The notes under the pieces: model-generated
Told to the model about the DNA's origin: nothing
What the model saw: only the letters and a program-made list of their open reading frames with translations
Databases searched by the model: none
Assembly (NCBI GenBank): GCA_025964795.1
Contig: JAOPYC010000007.1
Span: 1 to 42,029, forward strand
Direction: 5' to 3'
Length of the DNA stretch: 42,029 bases
Origin: Marmoricola sp.
GTDB lineage: Bacteria > Actinomycetota > Actinomycetes > Propionibacteriales > Nocardioidaceae
In this document: in pieces, positions 24,675 through 32,001 of the stretch
How positions within the stretch are numbered: position 1 is the stretch's first letter
How the letters are laid out: each line of letters begins with the position of its first letter
Position numbers and translations under genes: made by a program

Positions 24675-25514
24675 GTGCCGCACGCGAAGACCGGCTACTT
24701 GCTGGAGACTGCTCGATCCCACCGCCACGGCGTGGGTGCTTTCAACGTGATCACCCTCGAGCACGCCGAGGCCGTCGTGCTGGGTGCCGAGCGGGCACGG
24801 CGTCCGGTGATCGTGCAGATCAGCGAGAACGCCATCGCGTTCCACGCCGGCGCCGCTGCCCCGATCGCGGCCGCGTGCCTGGAGTTGGCCCGCGCAGCCA
24901 GCGTTCCTGTCGCCCTGCACCTCGACCACGTGAAGCAGCGACGACTGATCGACGGGTCGGAGAAGTCGGGTGTGTCGTCGGTGATGTTCGACGCCTCAGA
25001 GCTCCCCTACGACCAGAACGTCGCAGCGACCCGCGAGGTCGTTCACTGGGCCCGCGCCCACGGTGTGCACGTCGAGGCCGAGCTCGGCGAGGTCGGCGGG
25101 AAGGACGGCGCCCACGCCCCCGGAGCGCGGACCGACCCTGGCGAGGCGGCCGACTTCGTGGCCCGTACGTGCGTGGATTCACTTGCTGTCGCCGTCGGCT
25201 CCTCGCACGCCATGCGCGACCAGACGGCCGCCCTCGACCTGCCTCTGATCGCCGACCTGGCGGCCGCCGTCAGCGTGCCGCTCGTGCTGCACGGCTCGTC
25301 CGGAGTCAGTGACGAATCACTTCGAGAGGCCGTGGCTGCGGGCATGGTGAAGATCAACATCGGGACCGCCCTGAACATCGCCTACACCCGAAGCGTCCGG
25401 ACGGCCCTCGAGGACCCGGCCGTCATCGATCCGCGCTCGTTCCTCACCGAGGCCCGGGAGTCGATGGCAGCGCGGGTCGAGCATCTCCTGGGCGTGGTGG
25501 CTCTGCAGAAATAG
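24675..25514 (+). CDS. Class II fructose-bisphosphate/tagatose-bisphosphate aldolase family protein
   Basis: A ~279-residue zinc aldolase that splits ketose phosphates into DHAP and an aldehyde. GVGAFNVITLEHAEAVV is the family N-terminal motif. HLDHVK (His82, Asp84, His85) carries the catalytic Asp and a zinc His, followed by AELGEVGGKDG. AVAVGSSHAM and VLHGSSGVSD supply further zinc and phosphate contacts, and KINIGTALN binds phosphate. It is shorter than FbaA and closer in size to GatY/KbaY. I prefer GTG 24675 because GGAGAG lies five bases upstream; ATG 24657 has no such site. It is divergent from the FGGY kinase, sharing the GATTG-repeat region. A hairpin follows at 25541. Confidence 0.9.
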   Translation: MPHAKTGYLLETARSHRHGVGAFNVITLEHAEAVVLGAERARRPVIVQISENAIAFHAGAAAPIAAACLELARAASVPVALHLDHVKQRRLIDGSEKSGVSSVMFDASELPYDQNVAATREVVHWARAHGVHVEAELGEVGGKDGAHAPGARTDPGEAADFVARTCVDSLAVAVGSSHAMRDQTAALDLPLIADLAAAVSVPLVLHGSSGVSDESLREAVAAGMVKINIGTALNIAYTRSVRTALEDPAVIDPRSFLTEARESMAARVEHLLGVVALQK

Positions 25515-25540
25515 GTCGCACCCACCGCTGAGCGACCCGG

Positions 25541-25555
25541 CGCGCCACGGGCGCG
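25541..25555 (+). terminator. Hairpin after the aldolase gene
   Basis: CGCGCC (25541-25546), loop ACG, GGCGCG (25550-25555) form a perfect six-pair GC stem 27 bp after the aldolase stop and before the next promoter. It has no T-run. It could end the aldolase transcript, leaving the GMC gene to its own promoter. Confidence 0.4.
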
Positions 25556-25574
25556 ATGTCGACGTGACAACCTG

Positions 25575-25603
25575 TTGACAGAATCCCAACCGATTGCAAC
25601 GAT
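25575..25603 (+). promoter_or_regulatory. Promoter of the GMC oxidoreductase gene with shared operator element
   Basis: TTGACA (25575-25580), a 17-base spacer and AACGAT (25598-25603) form a candidate promoter. GATTGCAACGAT (25592-25603) overlaps the -10 and matches the element in the kinase promoter at 10 of 12 positions. A 9-base direct repeat CCCAACCGA occurs at 25585 and 25615, 30 bases apart. Confidence 0.5.
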
Positions 25604-25667
25604 CTCCATCAAACCCCAACCGAACGTCGACGGCGTGCTCCGTCGTCACGCGATGCTAGGGAGAAGC

Positions 25668-27296
25668 GTGCAGCAAGACCGCGACCAAGTGGCCGACGTG
25701 GTGATCGTCGGTGGCGGAACCGCAGCGGGCATCGCGGCTCTCGAGCTCAGCTCGGCGGGGTTCGACGTCGTGATCCTCGAGCAGGGCCAGTGGACGGACC
25801 CTGCCCTCCTCCCGGGCAACACCGCGGAGTACGAGATCGCCGGCGCCACGCACTGGCACCCCGATCCCAACGTCCGGGCGAAGCCGGAGGACTATCCCCT
25901 GGACATCTCCAGGTCCGACCTGCCCGTGTGGCTGTACAACGGGGTCGGTGGGTCCAGCGTCCTGTACGGCGGCATCTGGGCCCGGGCGCTCCCCTCGGAC
26001 TTCGCGGTTCGCACCCTGGACGGTGTCGCCGACGACTGGCCGCTGACCTACCGCGACCTGGTGCCCTTCTACGAAGCCGTGGAGAAGGAGATGGGCGTGG
26101 CGGGAATGGCGGGAAATCCCGCCTACCCGCCGGGGTTCGAACCCCCGCTGCCCCCCGCTCCGATCCACCTGCCCGGGCGCACGATGGCTGAGGGGATGAA
26201 CCGTCTTGGTTGGCACTGGTGGCCCGGGACCAATGCGATCCCCACCAGGGCCTACCGCCACCAGAGTCAGTGCGTCCGGTACGGAATCTGTCGCATGGGC
26301 TGTCCCGAGGGCGCGAAGGCCTCGGTGGACATCACCCATCTCCCCGAAGCCGTGAACAACGGTGCTCGCCTGATCAAGGGCGCCCGGGTGGCCGAGATTC
26401 CCCTGGACAGCCGCGGGCAGGCAACTGGTGCCGTCTACATCAAGGACGGGCAGCGCCACCTCCAACGGGCGTCGGTGGTCCTGATGGCGGCTGGCGGCAT
26501 CGGCACGCCACGGATCCTGCTCATGTCCACCTCCGCCCGCTTCCCTGACGGCTTGGCCAACACGTCAGGACTGGTCGGTCGCAGACTGATGTTGCATCCC
26601 TACGGCTCAGCAGTCGGCGTCTACGAGGACGACCTCGAGGACTGGCTGGGGCCGGCGGGCGAGTACATCGCTTCGATGCAGTTCTACGAGTCCGATCCCG
26701 ATCGAGGTTTCGTCCGCGGCGCGAAGTGGTCCCTGTTGCCGATCGCCGGACCGATGGAGGCGGTGGGGAAGTGGACGGGGCACGGAGTGGAAGGCCGCGG
26801 CACCTTCTACGGTCCAGGGTCTGCAGAGCGCATGCGCAGCGTCATGGGCCACATGATGCAGTGGCACGTCGTGCCCGAGGACCTGCCTGAGGAGAGCAAC
26901 CGAGTGGAGCTCCACCCGACGCTGACCGACTCCGACGGCCTCCCGGCGGCGGCCATCCACTACCGGGTCTCGGAGAACACCGAGCGGATCGTCGAGTTCA
27001 ACCTCGCCCGGGCGCTCGAAGCGCACCAGGCGGCGGGAGCGACCGATGCGTGGGTCGCCGGACGCAGGCTGAGCACCGGGCACAACACCGGAACCACGAA
27101 GATGGGCCACGACCCGGAGACCTCGGTGGTCGACAGCTACGGCCGCGCGCACGGCGTCTCGAACCTCTACGTCATCGACGGCAGCCTGTTCCCCACGTCC
27201 ACGGGCGTCAATGTCACAGCGACGATCTGCGCGCTGGCCAAGCGGACGGCACGGCACCTGATCGAGGGCGACCCGGCTGTGGAGGTTCCCGCATGA
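25668..27296 (+). CDS. GMC family FAD-dependent oxidoreductase (large subunit)
   Basis: A ~542-residue flavoenzyme that oxidises an alcohol or sugar hydroxyl. The FAD dinucleotide motif VVIVGGGTAAG is at residues ~11-21 and the adenine-side segment is VILEQGQW. GVGGSSVLYGG is the GMC signature 1 region. QCVRYGICRMGCPEGAK is a Cys cluster found in membrane-linked gluconate-2-dehydrogenase-type GMC enzymes. The C-terminus has TGHNTGTTKMG and LYVIDGSLFPTSTGVN. GTG 25668 is preferred for AGGGAG just upstream; ATG 25653 is the alternative. There is no signal peptide, so it may be cytosolic or exported with its partner. It overlaps the small-subunit gene by 4 bp. Confidence 0.9.
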   Translation: MQQDRDQVADVVIVGGGTAAGIAALELSSAGFDVVILEQGQWTDPALLPGNTAEYEIAGATHWHPDPNVRAKPEDYPLDISRSDLPVWLYNGVGGSSVLYGGIWARALPSDFAVRTLDGVADDWPLTYRDLVPFYEAVEKEMGVAGMAGNPAYPPGFEPPLPPAPIHLPGRTMAEGMNRLGWHWWPGTNAIPTRAYRHQSQCVRYGICRMGCPEGAKASVDITHLPEAVNNGARLIKGARVAEIPLDSRGQATGAVYIKDGQRHLQRASVVLMAAGGIGTPRILLMSTSARFPDGLANTSGLVGRRLMLHPYGSAVGVYEDDLEDWLGPAGEYIASMQFYESDPDRGFVRGAKWSLLPIAGPMEAVGKWTGHGVEGRGTFYGPGSAERMRSVMGHMMQWHVVPEDLPEESNRVELHPTLTDSDGLPAAAIHYRVSENTERIVEFNLARALEAHQAAGATDAWVAGRRLSTGHNTGTTKMGHDPETSVVDSYGRAHGVSNLYVIDGSLFPTSTGVNVTATICALAKRTARHLIEGDPAVEVPA

Positions 27297-27730
27297 CCCC
27301 GGAGACGTTCCCCGTGCTGCTGGGCGAGAGCCAGAGGACACGTCTGACGGACATCGCTGACCTGCTCATTCCAGGCGGAGAGGGCTTGCCCTCGGCGTCC
27401 GAGGTGAACACGCTCGGCCAACCCCTCGACCGCGTACTCGCAGCCGACCCGGGCCTGCTCACGACACTGGTCGAGGTCGAGGCGCGCCCCGGCTCTCCGG
27501 ACGAGGTCGTGAGCCATCTACGCCTCCATGACCCAGAGGCCTACGAACGCCTCGTCTTCGCCGTGTCCAGCGCCTACTTCATGGTTCCTCGCGTCCGCAA
27601 GGCCCTGGGCTATCCGGGCTCCGCTCCCCGCCGGTCCCCCGCCGCCGACGACGAGTCCGACTTCTACCTCGAGGGCGACGTTCTTCAGCCCGTCATCAGT
27701 CGCGGAGCGATCTATCGGGCAGCCCCCTGA
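27293..27730 (+). CDS. Gluconate 2-dehydrogenase subunit 3-like small subunit
   Basis: A 145-residue protein directly after the GMC subunit, overlapping it by ATGA, with GGAGG upstream. QRTRLTDIADLLIPGGEGLPSA near the N-terminus and FAVSSAYFMVPRVRKALGYPG in the middle are typical of the gluconate-2-dehydrogenase subunit 3 family, which pairs with GMC flavoproteins. No twin-arginine signal is visible, although such small subunits often carry one for the pair. It likely stabilises or matures the large subunit. Together they form an oxidation step for the sugar locus, upstream of or parallel to the kinases. Confidence 0.8.
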   Translation: MTPETFPVLLGESQRTRLTDIADLLIPGGEGLPSASEVNTLGQPLDRVLAADPGLLTTLVEVEARPGSPDEVVSHLRLHDPEAYERLVFAVSSAYFMVPRVRKALGYPGSAPRRSPAADDESDFYLEGDVLQPVISRGAIYRAAP

Positions 27731-27758
27731 CCCGCTGGCGTGGGTCTCGCGAACCCGT

Positions 27759-27782
27759 GTTTCCCGCCCCGCGCGGCGGGTA
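27759..27782 (+). promoter_or_regulatory. SigB/SigF-type promoter, probably giving a leaderless mRNA
   Basis: GTTT (27759-27762), exactly 15 bases, then GGGTA (27778-27782) continuing CC. The next gene begins at ATG 27792, nine bases after GGGTA, where transcription should start. No ribosome site separates them, so the message may be leaderless. The spacer also forms a GC hairpin (CCCGCC 27763-27768 with GGCGGG 27775-27780). Confidence 0.7.
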
Positions 27783-27791
27783 CCGGAACGC

Positions 27792-28790
27792 ATGAAGCCG
27801 ACCCGCGTGGGACTCGTGGCCGATCCGGCCGCGCCGACCGACATCGCACGGAGGATGGACGATCTCGGCCCGTTCGACGGCGGCGGTGCGTGGGACATCA
27901 GCATCGTGAGTGAGCCGTTCACCACGGGCTCCGAGGACGTCGACGCCGCGGTGGCACGGCTGCAGGACCGGGCCCACGAGCATGGCTGGGACGTCGTCGT
28001 AGGCCTGACCGAGCTGCCACTGCATGATGACGAGGGCAGGCACCTGTTGGTCGAAGCCGATGCGGAACGACGGACTGCCGTGCTGTCGCTGCCTGCGCTG
28101 GGCGGGCTGCGCATGCATGCCCGGGCACGTCGCACGGTGCGCCTGCTGGTCAGCGGCATGACGGACACGAACTCCGAGGCGGACTACCGCGTTCCTCTGT
28201 CGCGGGGTCACGGAGTTGGTCGCGGAGGCGGCCGCCTGCTGCTGGGCATGGTGCTGGCCAACCGTCCGTGGAAGCTGGTGCCTGGCCTGAAGTCCGCGCT
28301 GGTGGCTGCGCTGGCCACCGGGGCGGTGGCGACGATCAACTCCACGGTGTGGCTGCTCGCCGGCTCCCTGTCGTGGTGGCGCCTGTCGGCCGCGAGCTTC
28401 ATCTCCGTCGCTCTCGCTGTCGCCTGGCTCGTCATCGACGGCGAGCTGTGGGACCGCCCGGACGACGACTCGTTGCAGGCGCGCGAGAGATCGCGCCTCT
28501 ACAACGCCTCGACGGTCGTGACCGTGACCGCCGGCGTCCTGATCTGCTACGTGGCGCTCTACATCGTGAGCCTCGCGTGGGCGTTCTTCATCCTGGACCC
28601 CAGGCTGATGGGCAGCTACCTCCACGCCACGCGCGACTACGGGGACCTCTTCGTCCTGGCCTGGTTCGTGGCGTCGGCTGCCACCGTGGGCGGGGGCCTG
28701 GGGTCAGGTCTGGAGTCCGACGAGGCCATTCGCGCCGCCGCCTACTCCAAACGGGAGGAGGACCGACGCAACCGGCTCGCGGATTCATGA
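27792..28790 (+). CDS. Membrane protein with soluble N-terminal half, unknown function
   Basis: A 332-residue protein that I do not recognise. Residues 1-130 look soluble, with an alpha/beta pattern (TRVGLVADPAAPTDIARRM, WDVVVGLTELPLHDDEGRHLL, ADAERRTAVLSLPALGG). Residues ~150-310 hold about four hydrophobic segments (ALVAALATGAVATINSTVWLL, SFISVALAVAWLVI, VVTVTAGVLICYVALYIVSLAW, LFVLAWFVASAATVGGGLG). The tail is charged. A strong SigB/SigF-type promoter lies right at its start, so it is likely a stress gene. Its last 49 bp overlap the end of the convergent debranching-enzyme gene. Confidence 0.78.
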   Translation: MKPTRVGLVADPAAPTDIARRMDDLGPFDGGGAWDISIVSEPFTTGSEDVDAAVARLQDRAHEHGWDVVVGLTELPLHDDEGRHLLVEADAERRTAVLSLPALGGLRMHARARRTVRLLVSGMTDTNSEADYRVPLSRGHGVGRGGGRLLLGMVLANRPWKLVPGLKSALVAALATGAVATINSTVWLLAGSLSWWRLSAASFISVALAVAWLVIDGELWDRPDDDSLQARERSRLYNASTVVTVTAGVLICYVALYIVSLAWAFFILDPRLMGSYLHATRDYGDLFVLAWFVASAATVGGGLGSGLESDEAIRAAAYSKREEDRRNRLADS

Positions 28791-30907
28791 CGCACGTGCA
28801 CGTCTGGCGGGACCCCGGTCACGACCGTCTCGTCGGCCGAGACCTCGAGGTCGATCCGGCCGCCTCCCAGCGCGACCCCCTCGACCCGCAGGGGCATGAA
28901 GCGAGGTGGCAGCACCGGGTCCACCCACAGCTCGTCCCTGGGAAGCTGGGGGTCGAACCGCAGCAGCGTGCGGATCACGTGGATCGGGGCGGCGGCCGCC
29001 CATGCCTGGGGCGAGCACGAGGTCGGGTACGGCACCGGCTGGGGGTACTCCTGGGTGTCGAATCCGCAGAACAGCTCGGGTAGCCGGCCACCGAAGTACT
29101 CGGCCGCCTCCAGCAGCGCCTCGCTGACCCGCTGCGCCTCCTGGACGAAGCCGTAGCGCATCAGGCCGGCAACGATCAGGGCGTTGTCGTGGGGCCACAC
29201 CGAGCCGTTGTGGTAGCTGACCGGGTCGTAGGCGCCCATCTCGTTGCTGAGCGTGCGCACGCCCCAGCCGCTGAACATCGAGGGTGACAGCAGGCGTTCA
29301 GCAACCATCGGGGCCTTGTCCTCGTCGATGATGCCGCTCCACAGGCAGTGCCCCATGTTGGAGGCACAGGCGTCGACCGGCCTCCCGTCGTGATCCAGCG
29401 CCAGAGCGAACCAGCCCGGTCCCGGCAACCAGAACTGCTCGTTGAAAGCCTGCTTGAGCACCGAGGCACGATCGTCCCACGTGCGGGCCACGTCACCCTC
29501 CCCCAGCATCCGGGCGAGCTCGGCACGCGTGCGGTAGGCGTCGTAGACGTAACCCTGGACCTCGCAGAGCGCGAGGGGCGCCTCGGCGGGGCGGCCGTCG
29601 CGGTAGGTGATCCCGTCCCAGGAGTCCTTCCACCCCTGGTTGGCCAGACCACGGTCCGTGGCGCGCTGGTACTCCACGAACCCGTCGCCGTTCCGATCTC
29701 CGGGACCACGGACCCACTCCAACGCGCGATCGGCATGCGGCAGCAGCTCCACGACCTCCTGCGGTTCGGCACCCCATCGGGCCAGCTCCCCCAGCAGCAC
29801 CACGAACAGCGGCGTGGCGTCCACGGTGCCGTAGTACGTGCTGCCACCTCCCAGGGAGAGTCCCGACTCCACACCCAGGCGGACCTCGTGCAGAATCCGC
29901 CCCGGCTCCTCCTCGGTGAGCGCGTCAGTCGTCTCGCCCTGGTGGCGTGCGAGCGTTCGCAGGGTGCCCAGGGCCAGACCCCGGTCGACCGGCAGCGCCA
30001 TGTACGCCGTCAACAGCGAGTCGCGACCGAACAACGCCATGAACCAGGGCGCACCCGCCGCCACCGCAGCCAGGGCCGGATCGCTGGGATCGAAGATGCG
30101 CAACGCACCGAGGTCCTGCTGGCTGCGCCGCAGCACCCGTTGCAACGCGTCGTGGCCCGTCGTCGCGATCGGCGTGCTCTCCCGCCACCGTTGCAGTCGC
30201 GACGCCGGCAGTGACTCATACGGCGGCCGATCCAACGGGAACGATGCCTCGACGGCTTCGCCGTCCACCAGGGGCTGCACGAGTATGGAGGTCAGCCATT
30301 GGCCCCGGGCGGGGATCACTGTCTCGTACCGCAGCGTGCCCGCGCTGTGCCCGACGCTCTGGCCGGCGTGCATCGACCCGCCGGACGCCCAGACCACGGC
30401 GCCCCGGTGCCGGTCACGCCAATGCTGATCGAGCACCAGGGTCTCGCCCTGCCTCTGCGCACGGAGCTCGCCACGGTTGACGACCCGGCCGTCCTTGACC
30501 TCGAAGAGGTCCGCGAAATCGGCCTCGACGGAGATCGTGACCGTGCACGCCACCGGCTCGTTGGCGAAGTTGCGGAGGACGACGTCTTCCCTCAGACCGC
30601 TGCCCACGCGGCGTTCCCGCTGCACGAGCAGGTTGGCGTCCGTCCGGCCCCCGCGCCGGGGCAGCCGACCGACGAAGATCCCGCGATAGGGGTCCGGTGT
30701 CATGGCCGCCAGTGGGTCAGGCGCCTCGCCGTCGACCCGCAGATCCCACCGCGACAGGATCCGGGTGTCCTGGAAGAACACCCCGTACGGGCCGGAACCG
30801 GTCAGGTCCCCGCCCGGCGTGCAGACGCAGAAGGATGATCCCTCGACCAGGGTCACCGCCCCGCCGGCGATGCTGGCGGGCTCCATCTCCGGCGTCCAGG
30901 CACCCAT
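28742..30907 (-). CDS. Glycogen-debranching-enzyme-like glycosidase (amylo-alpha-1,6-glucosidase family)
   Basis: A 721-residue cytosolic protein. The first ~220 residues form the N-terminal beta domain of bacterial debranching-like proteins (SSFCVCTPGGDLTGSGPYGVFFQDTRILSRW). A linker and an (alpha/alpha)6 glycosidase domain follow, with APWFMALFGRDSLLTAYMAL, FVEYQRATDRGLANQGWKDSWDGI, QGYVYDAYRTRAEL, YDPVSYHNGSVWPHDNALI and LFCGFDTQEYPQPVPYPTSCSPQAWAAAAP. Such proteins trim alpha-glucans or trehalose-type oligosaccharides. ATG 30907 has GAGGG upstream; a GTG 21 bp earlier is possible. It is divergent from the SigB/SigF-type sigma gene. Its C-terminal coding end overlaps the convergent membrane gene by 49 bp. 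Confidence 0.87.
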   Translation of the reverse strand: MGAWTPEMEPASIAGGAVTLVEGSSFCVCTPGGDLTGSGPYGVFFQDTRILSRWDLRVDGEAPDPLAAMTPDPYRGIFVGRLPRRGGRTDANLLVQRERRVGSGLREDVVLRNFANEPVACTVTISVEADFADLFEVKDGRVVNRGELRAQRQGETLVLDQHWRDRHRGAVVWASGGSMHAGQSVGHSAGTLRYETVIPARGQWLTSILVQPLVDGEAVEASFPLDRPPYESLPASRLQRWRESTPIATTGHDALQRVLRRSQQDLGALRIFDPSDPALAAVAAGAPWFMALFGRDSLLTAYMALPVDRGLALGTLRTLARHQGETTDALTEEEPGRILHEVRLGVESGLSLGGGSTYYGTVDATPLFVVLLGELARWGAEPQEVVELLPHADRALEWVRGPGDRNGDGFVEYQRATDRGLANQGWKDSWDGITYRDGRPAEAPLALCEVQGYVYDAYRTRAELARMLGEGDVARTWDDRASVLKQAFNEQFWLPGPGWFALALDHDGRPVDACASNMGHCLWSGIIDEDKAPMVAERLLSPSMFSGWGVRTLSNEMGAYDPVSYHNGSVWPHDNALIVAGLMRYGFVQEAQRVSEALLEAAEYFGGRLPELFCGFDTQEYPQPVPYPTSCSPQAWAAAAPIHVIRTLLRFDPQLPRDELWVDPVLPPRFMPLRVEGVALGGGRIDLEVSADETVVTGVPPDVHVRHESASRLRRSSSRLE

Positions 30908-30974
30908 CTCGGCTGTCCCTCCACTCACTGCCGCTTCCACCTGCTGACCGCTGTCGGCTCTCTCCGCGTGGCCA

Positions 30975-31020
30975 CCCACGCACGTGGGGAACTCCACGTT
31001 GCTGGTGTCGCAGGACACCA
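30975..31020. promoter_or_regulatory. Two palindromes in the debranching-enzyme/sigma-factor divergent region
   Basis: CCCACG-CA-CGTGGG (30975-30988) and TGGTGTC-GCAG-GACACCA (31003-31020) are both perfect inverted repeats, 29 bases apart centre to centre, in the 217-bp gap between the divergent genes. They could bind one or two regulators controlling both. No clear sigma-type promoter is visible in this gap. Confidence 0.45.
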
Positions 31021-31124
31021 CGCAATCGGTCGTCCTGCCGATGGATGTCACGAGGTCGCCGGGCTTGGCTTGACCAGGACACATCGGCCGTCCCCGGCCG
31101 GCCATCACATCCTCGGGAGCACAT

Positions 31125-31961
31125 GTGGGACTCACCGCGAAACAAGCACCAAGCCTCGAAGACGGGCGGAGTGCCCCCGGCGTACGGAGAGATCCGGCGT
31201 CGGAGGACCGCCGGTCTCGGACGCACGAGCTGTTCCTGTCGATGTTGTCCACCGACTCGGCAGAGGACCGGCGTTCGCTGATGCACACCGTGATCGAGAT
31301 GCACCTGAGGACGGCCTACCGCGAAGCCGCGCGCTTCCGCAACCGCGGCATTCCTCTCGAGGACCTGCGCCAGGTGGCCGCCAAGGCACTGACCGCAGCC
31401 GCCCAAAGGTACGACGTGACATCGGGGCATGACTTCCTCTCGTTCGCGGGACCCACCATCCGCGGCGAGCTGCGCAAGCACTTCCGCGACCACGGCTGGA
31501 TGATCAGACCCCCGCGACGAGTCCAAGAGCTGCAGACCCGCATCCACCTCGCTCAGGAAGAACTCTCCGCCACCCTGTGCCGCTCGCCCCGACCCAGCGA
31601 TATCGCGCTCCACCTGGACGAGCCGCTCGAGTCGGTCATCGAGGCACTGACCAGCGACGGTTGCTACGAGCCGGTGTCCCTGGACCAACCTCTTGGCGAA
31701 GACCGGGGCGACACCCTGGGTGAGTTGCTGTCCTGTGGTGACGCGGACTTCGACTTGGCCGAGACGCGCATGTTCGTAGGCCCGCTCGTGCTGCAGCTGC
31801 CTGCAGACGACCGGGACATCGTCCGACTGCGGTTCTACGAGGGGCTCACCCAAACGGAGATCGGGGAGCGGATCGGGATGAGCCAGATGCAGGTCTCCCG
31901 GAGGCTCGCTCGCATCCTGAGCCAGCTGCATCACCTGGTCGGAGAGGTCGACCGCTCCTGA
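31125..31961 (+). CDS. SigB/SigF/SigG family RNA polymerase sigma factor
   Basis: A 278-residue group-3 stress or sporulation-type sigma factor. Region 2 covers HTVIEMHLRTAYREAARF, EDLRQVAAKALTAAAQRYD, FLSFAGPTIRGELRKHFRDHGWMIRPPRRVQEL. Region 3 follows (TRIHLAQEELSATLCRSPRPSDIALHL). Region 4 (LPADDRDIVRLRFYEGLTQ, TEIGERIGMSQMQVSRRLARILSQL) contains the helix that should read GTTT. It has a ~45-residue hydrophilic N-terminus. GTG 31125 follows GGGAG. No RsbW/RsbV-type anti-sigma pair adjoins it, which is unusual. Its expected recognition sequence appears before three nearby genes. Confidence 0.93.
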   Translation: MGLTAKQAPSLEDGRSAPGVRRDPASEDRRSRTHELFLSMLSTDSAEDRRSLMHTVIEMHLRTAYREAARFRNRGIPLEDLRQVAAKALTAAAQRYDVTSGHDFLSFAGPTIRGELRKHFRDHGWMIRPPRRVQELQTRIHLAQEELSATLCRSPRPSDIALHLDEPLESVIEALTSDGCYEPVSLDQPLGEDRGDTLGELLSCGDADFDLAETRMFVGPLVLQLPADDRDIVRLRFYEGLTQTEIGERIGMSQMQVSRRLARILSQLHHLVGEVDRS

Positions 31962-32001
31962 CACGGGGCGCCTGACTGGACGACACCCGTGATCCATCGC
32001 C

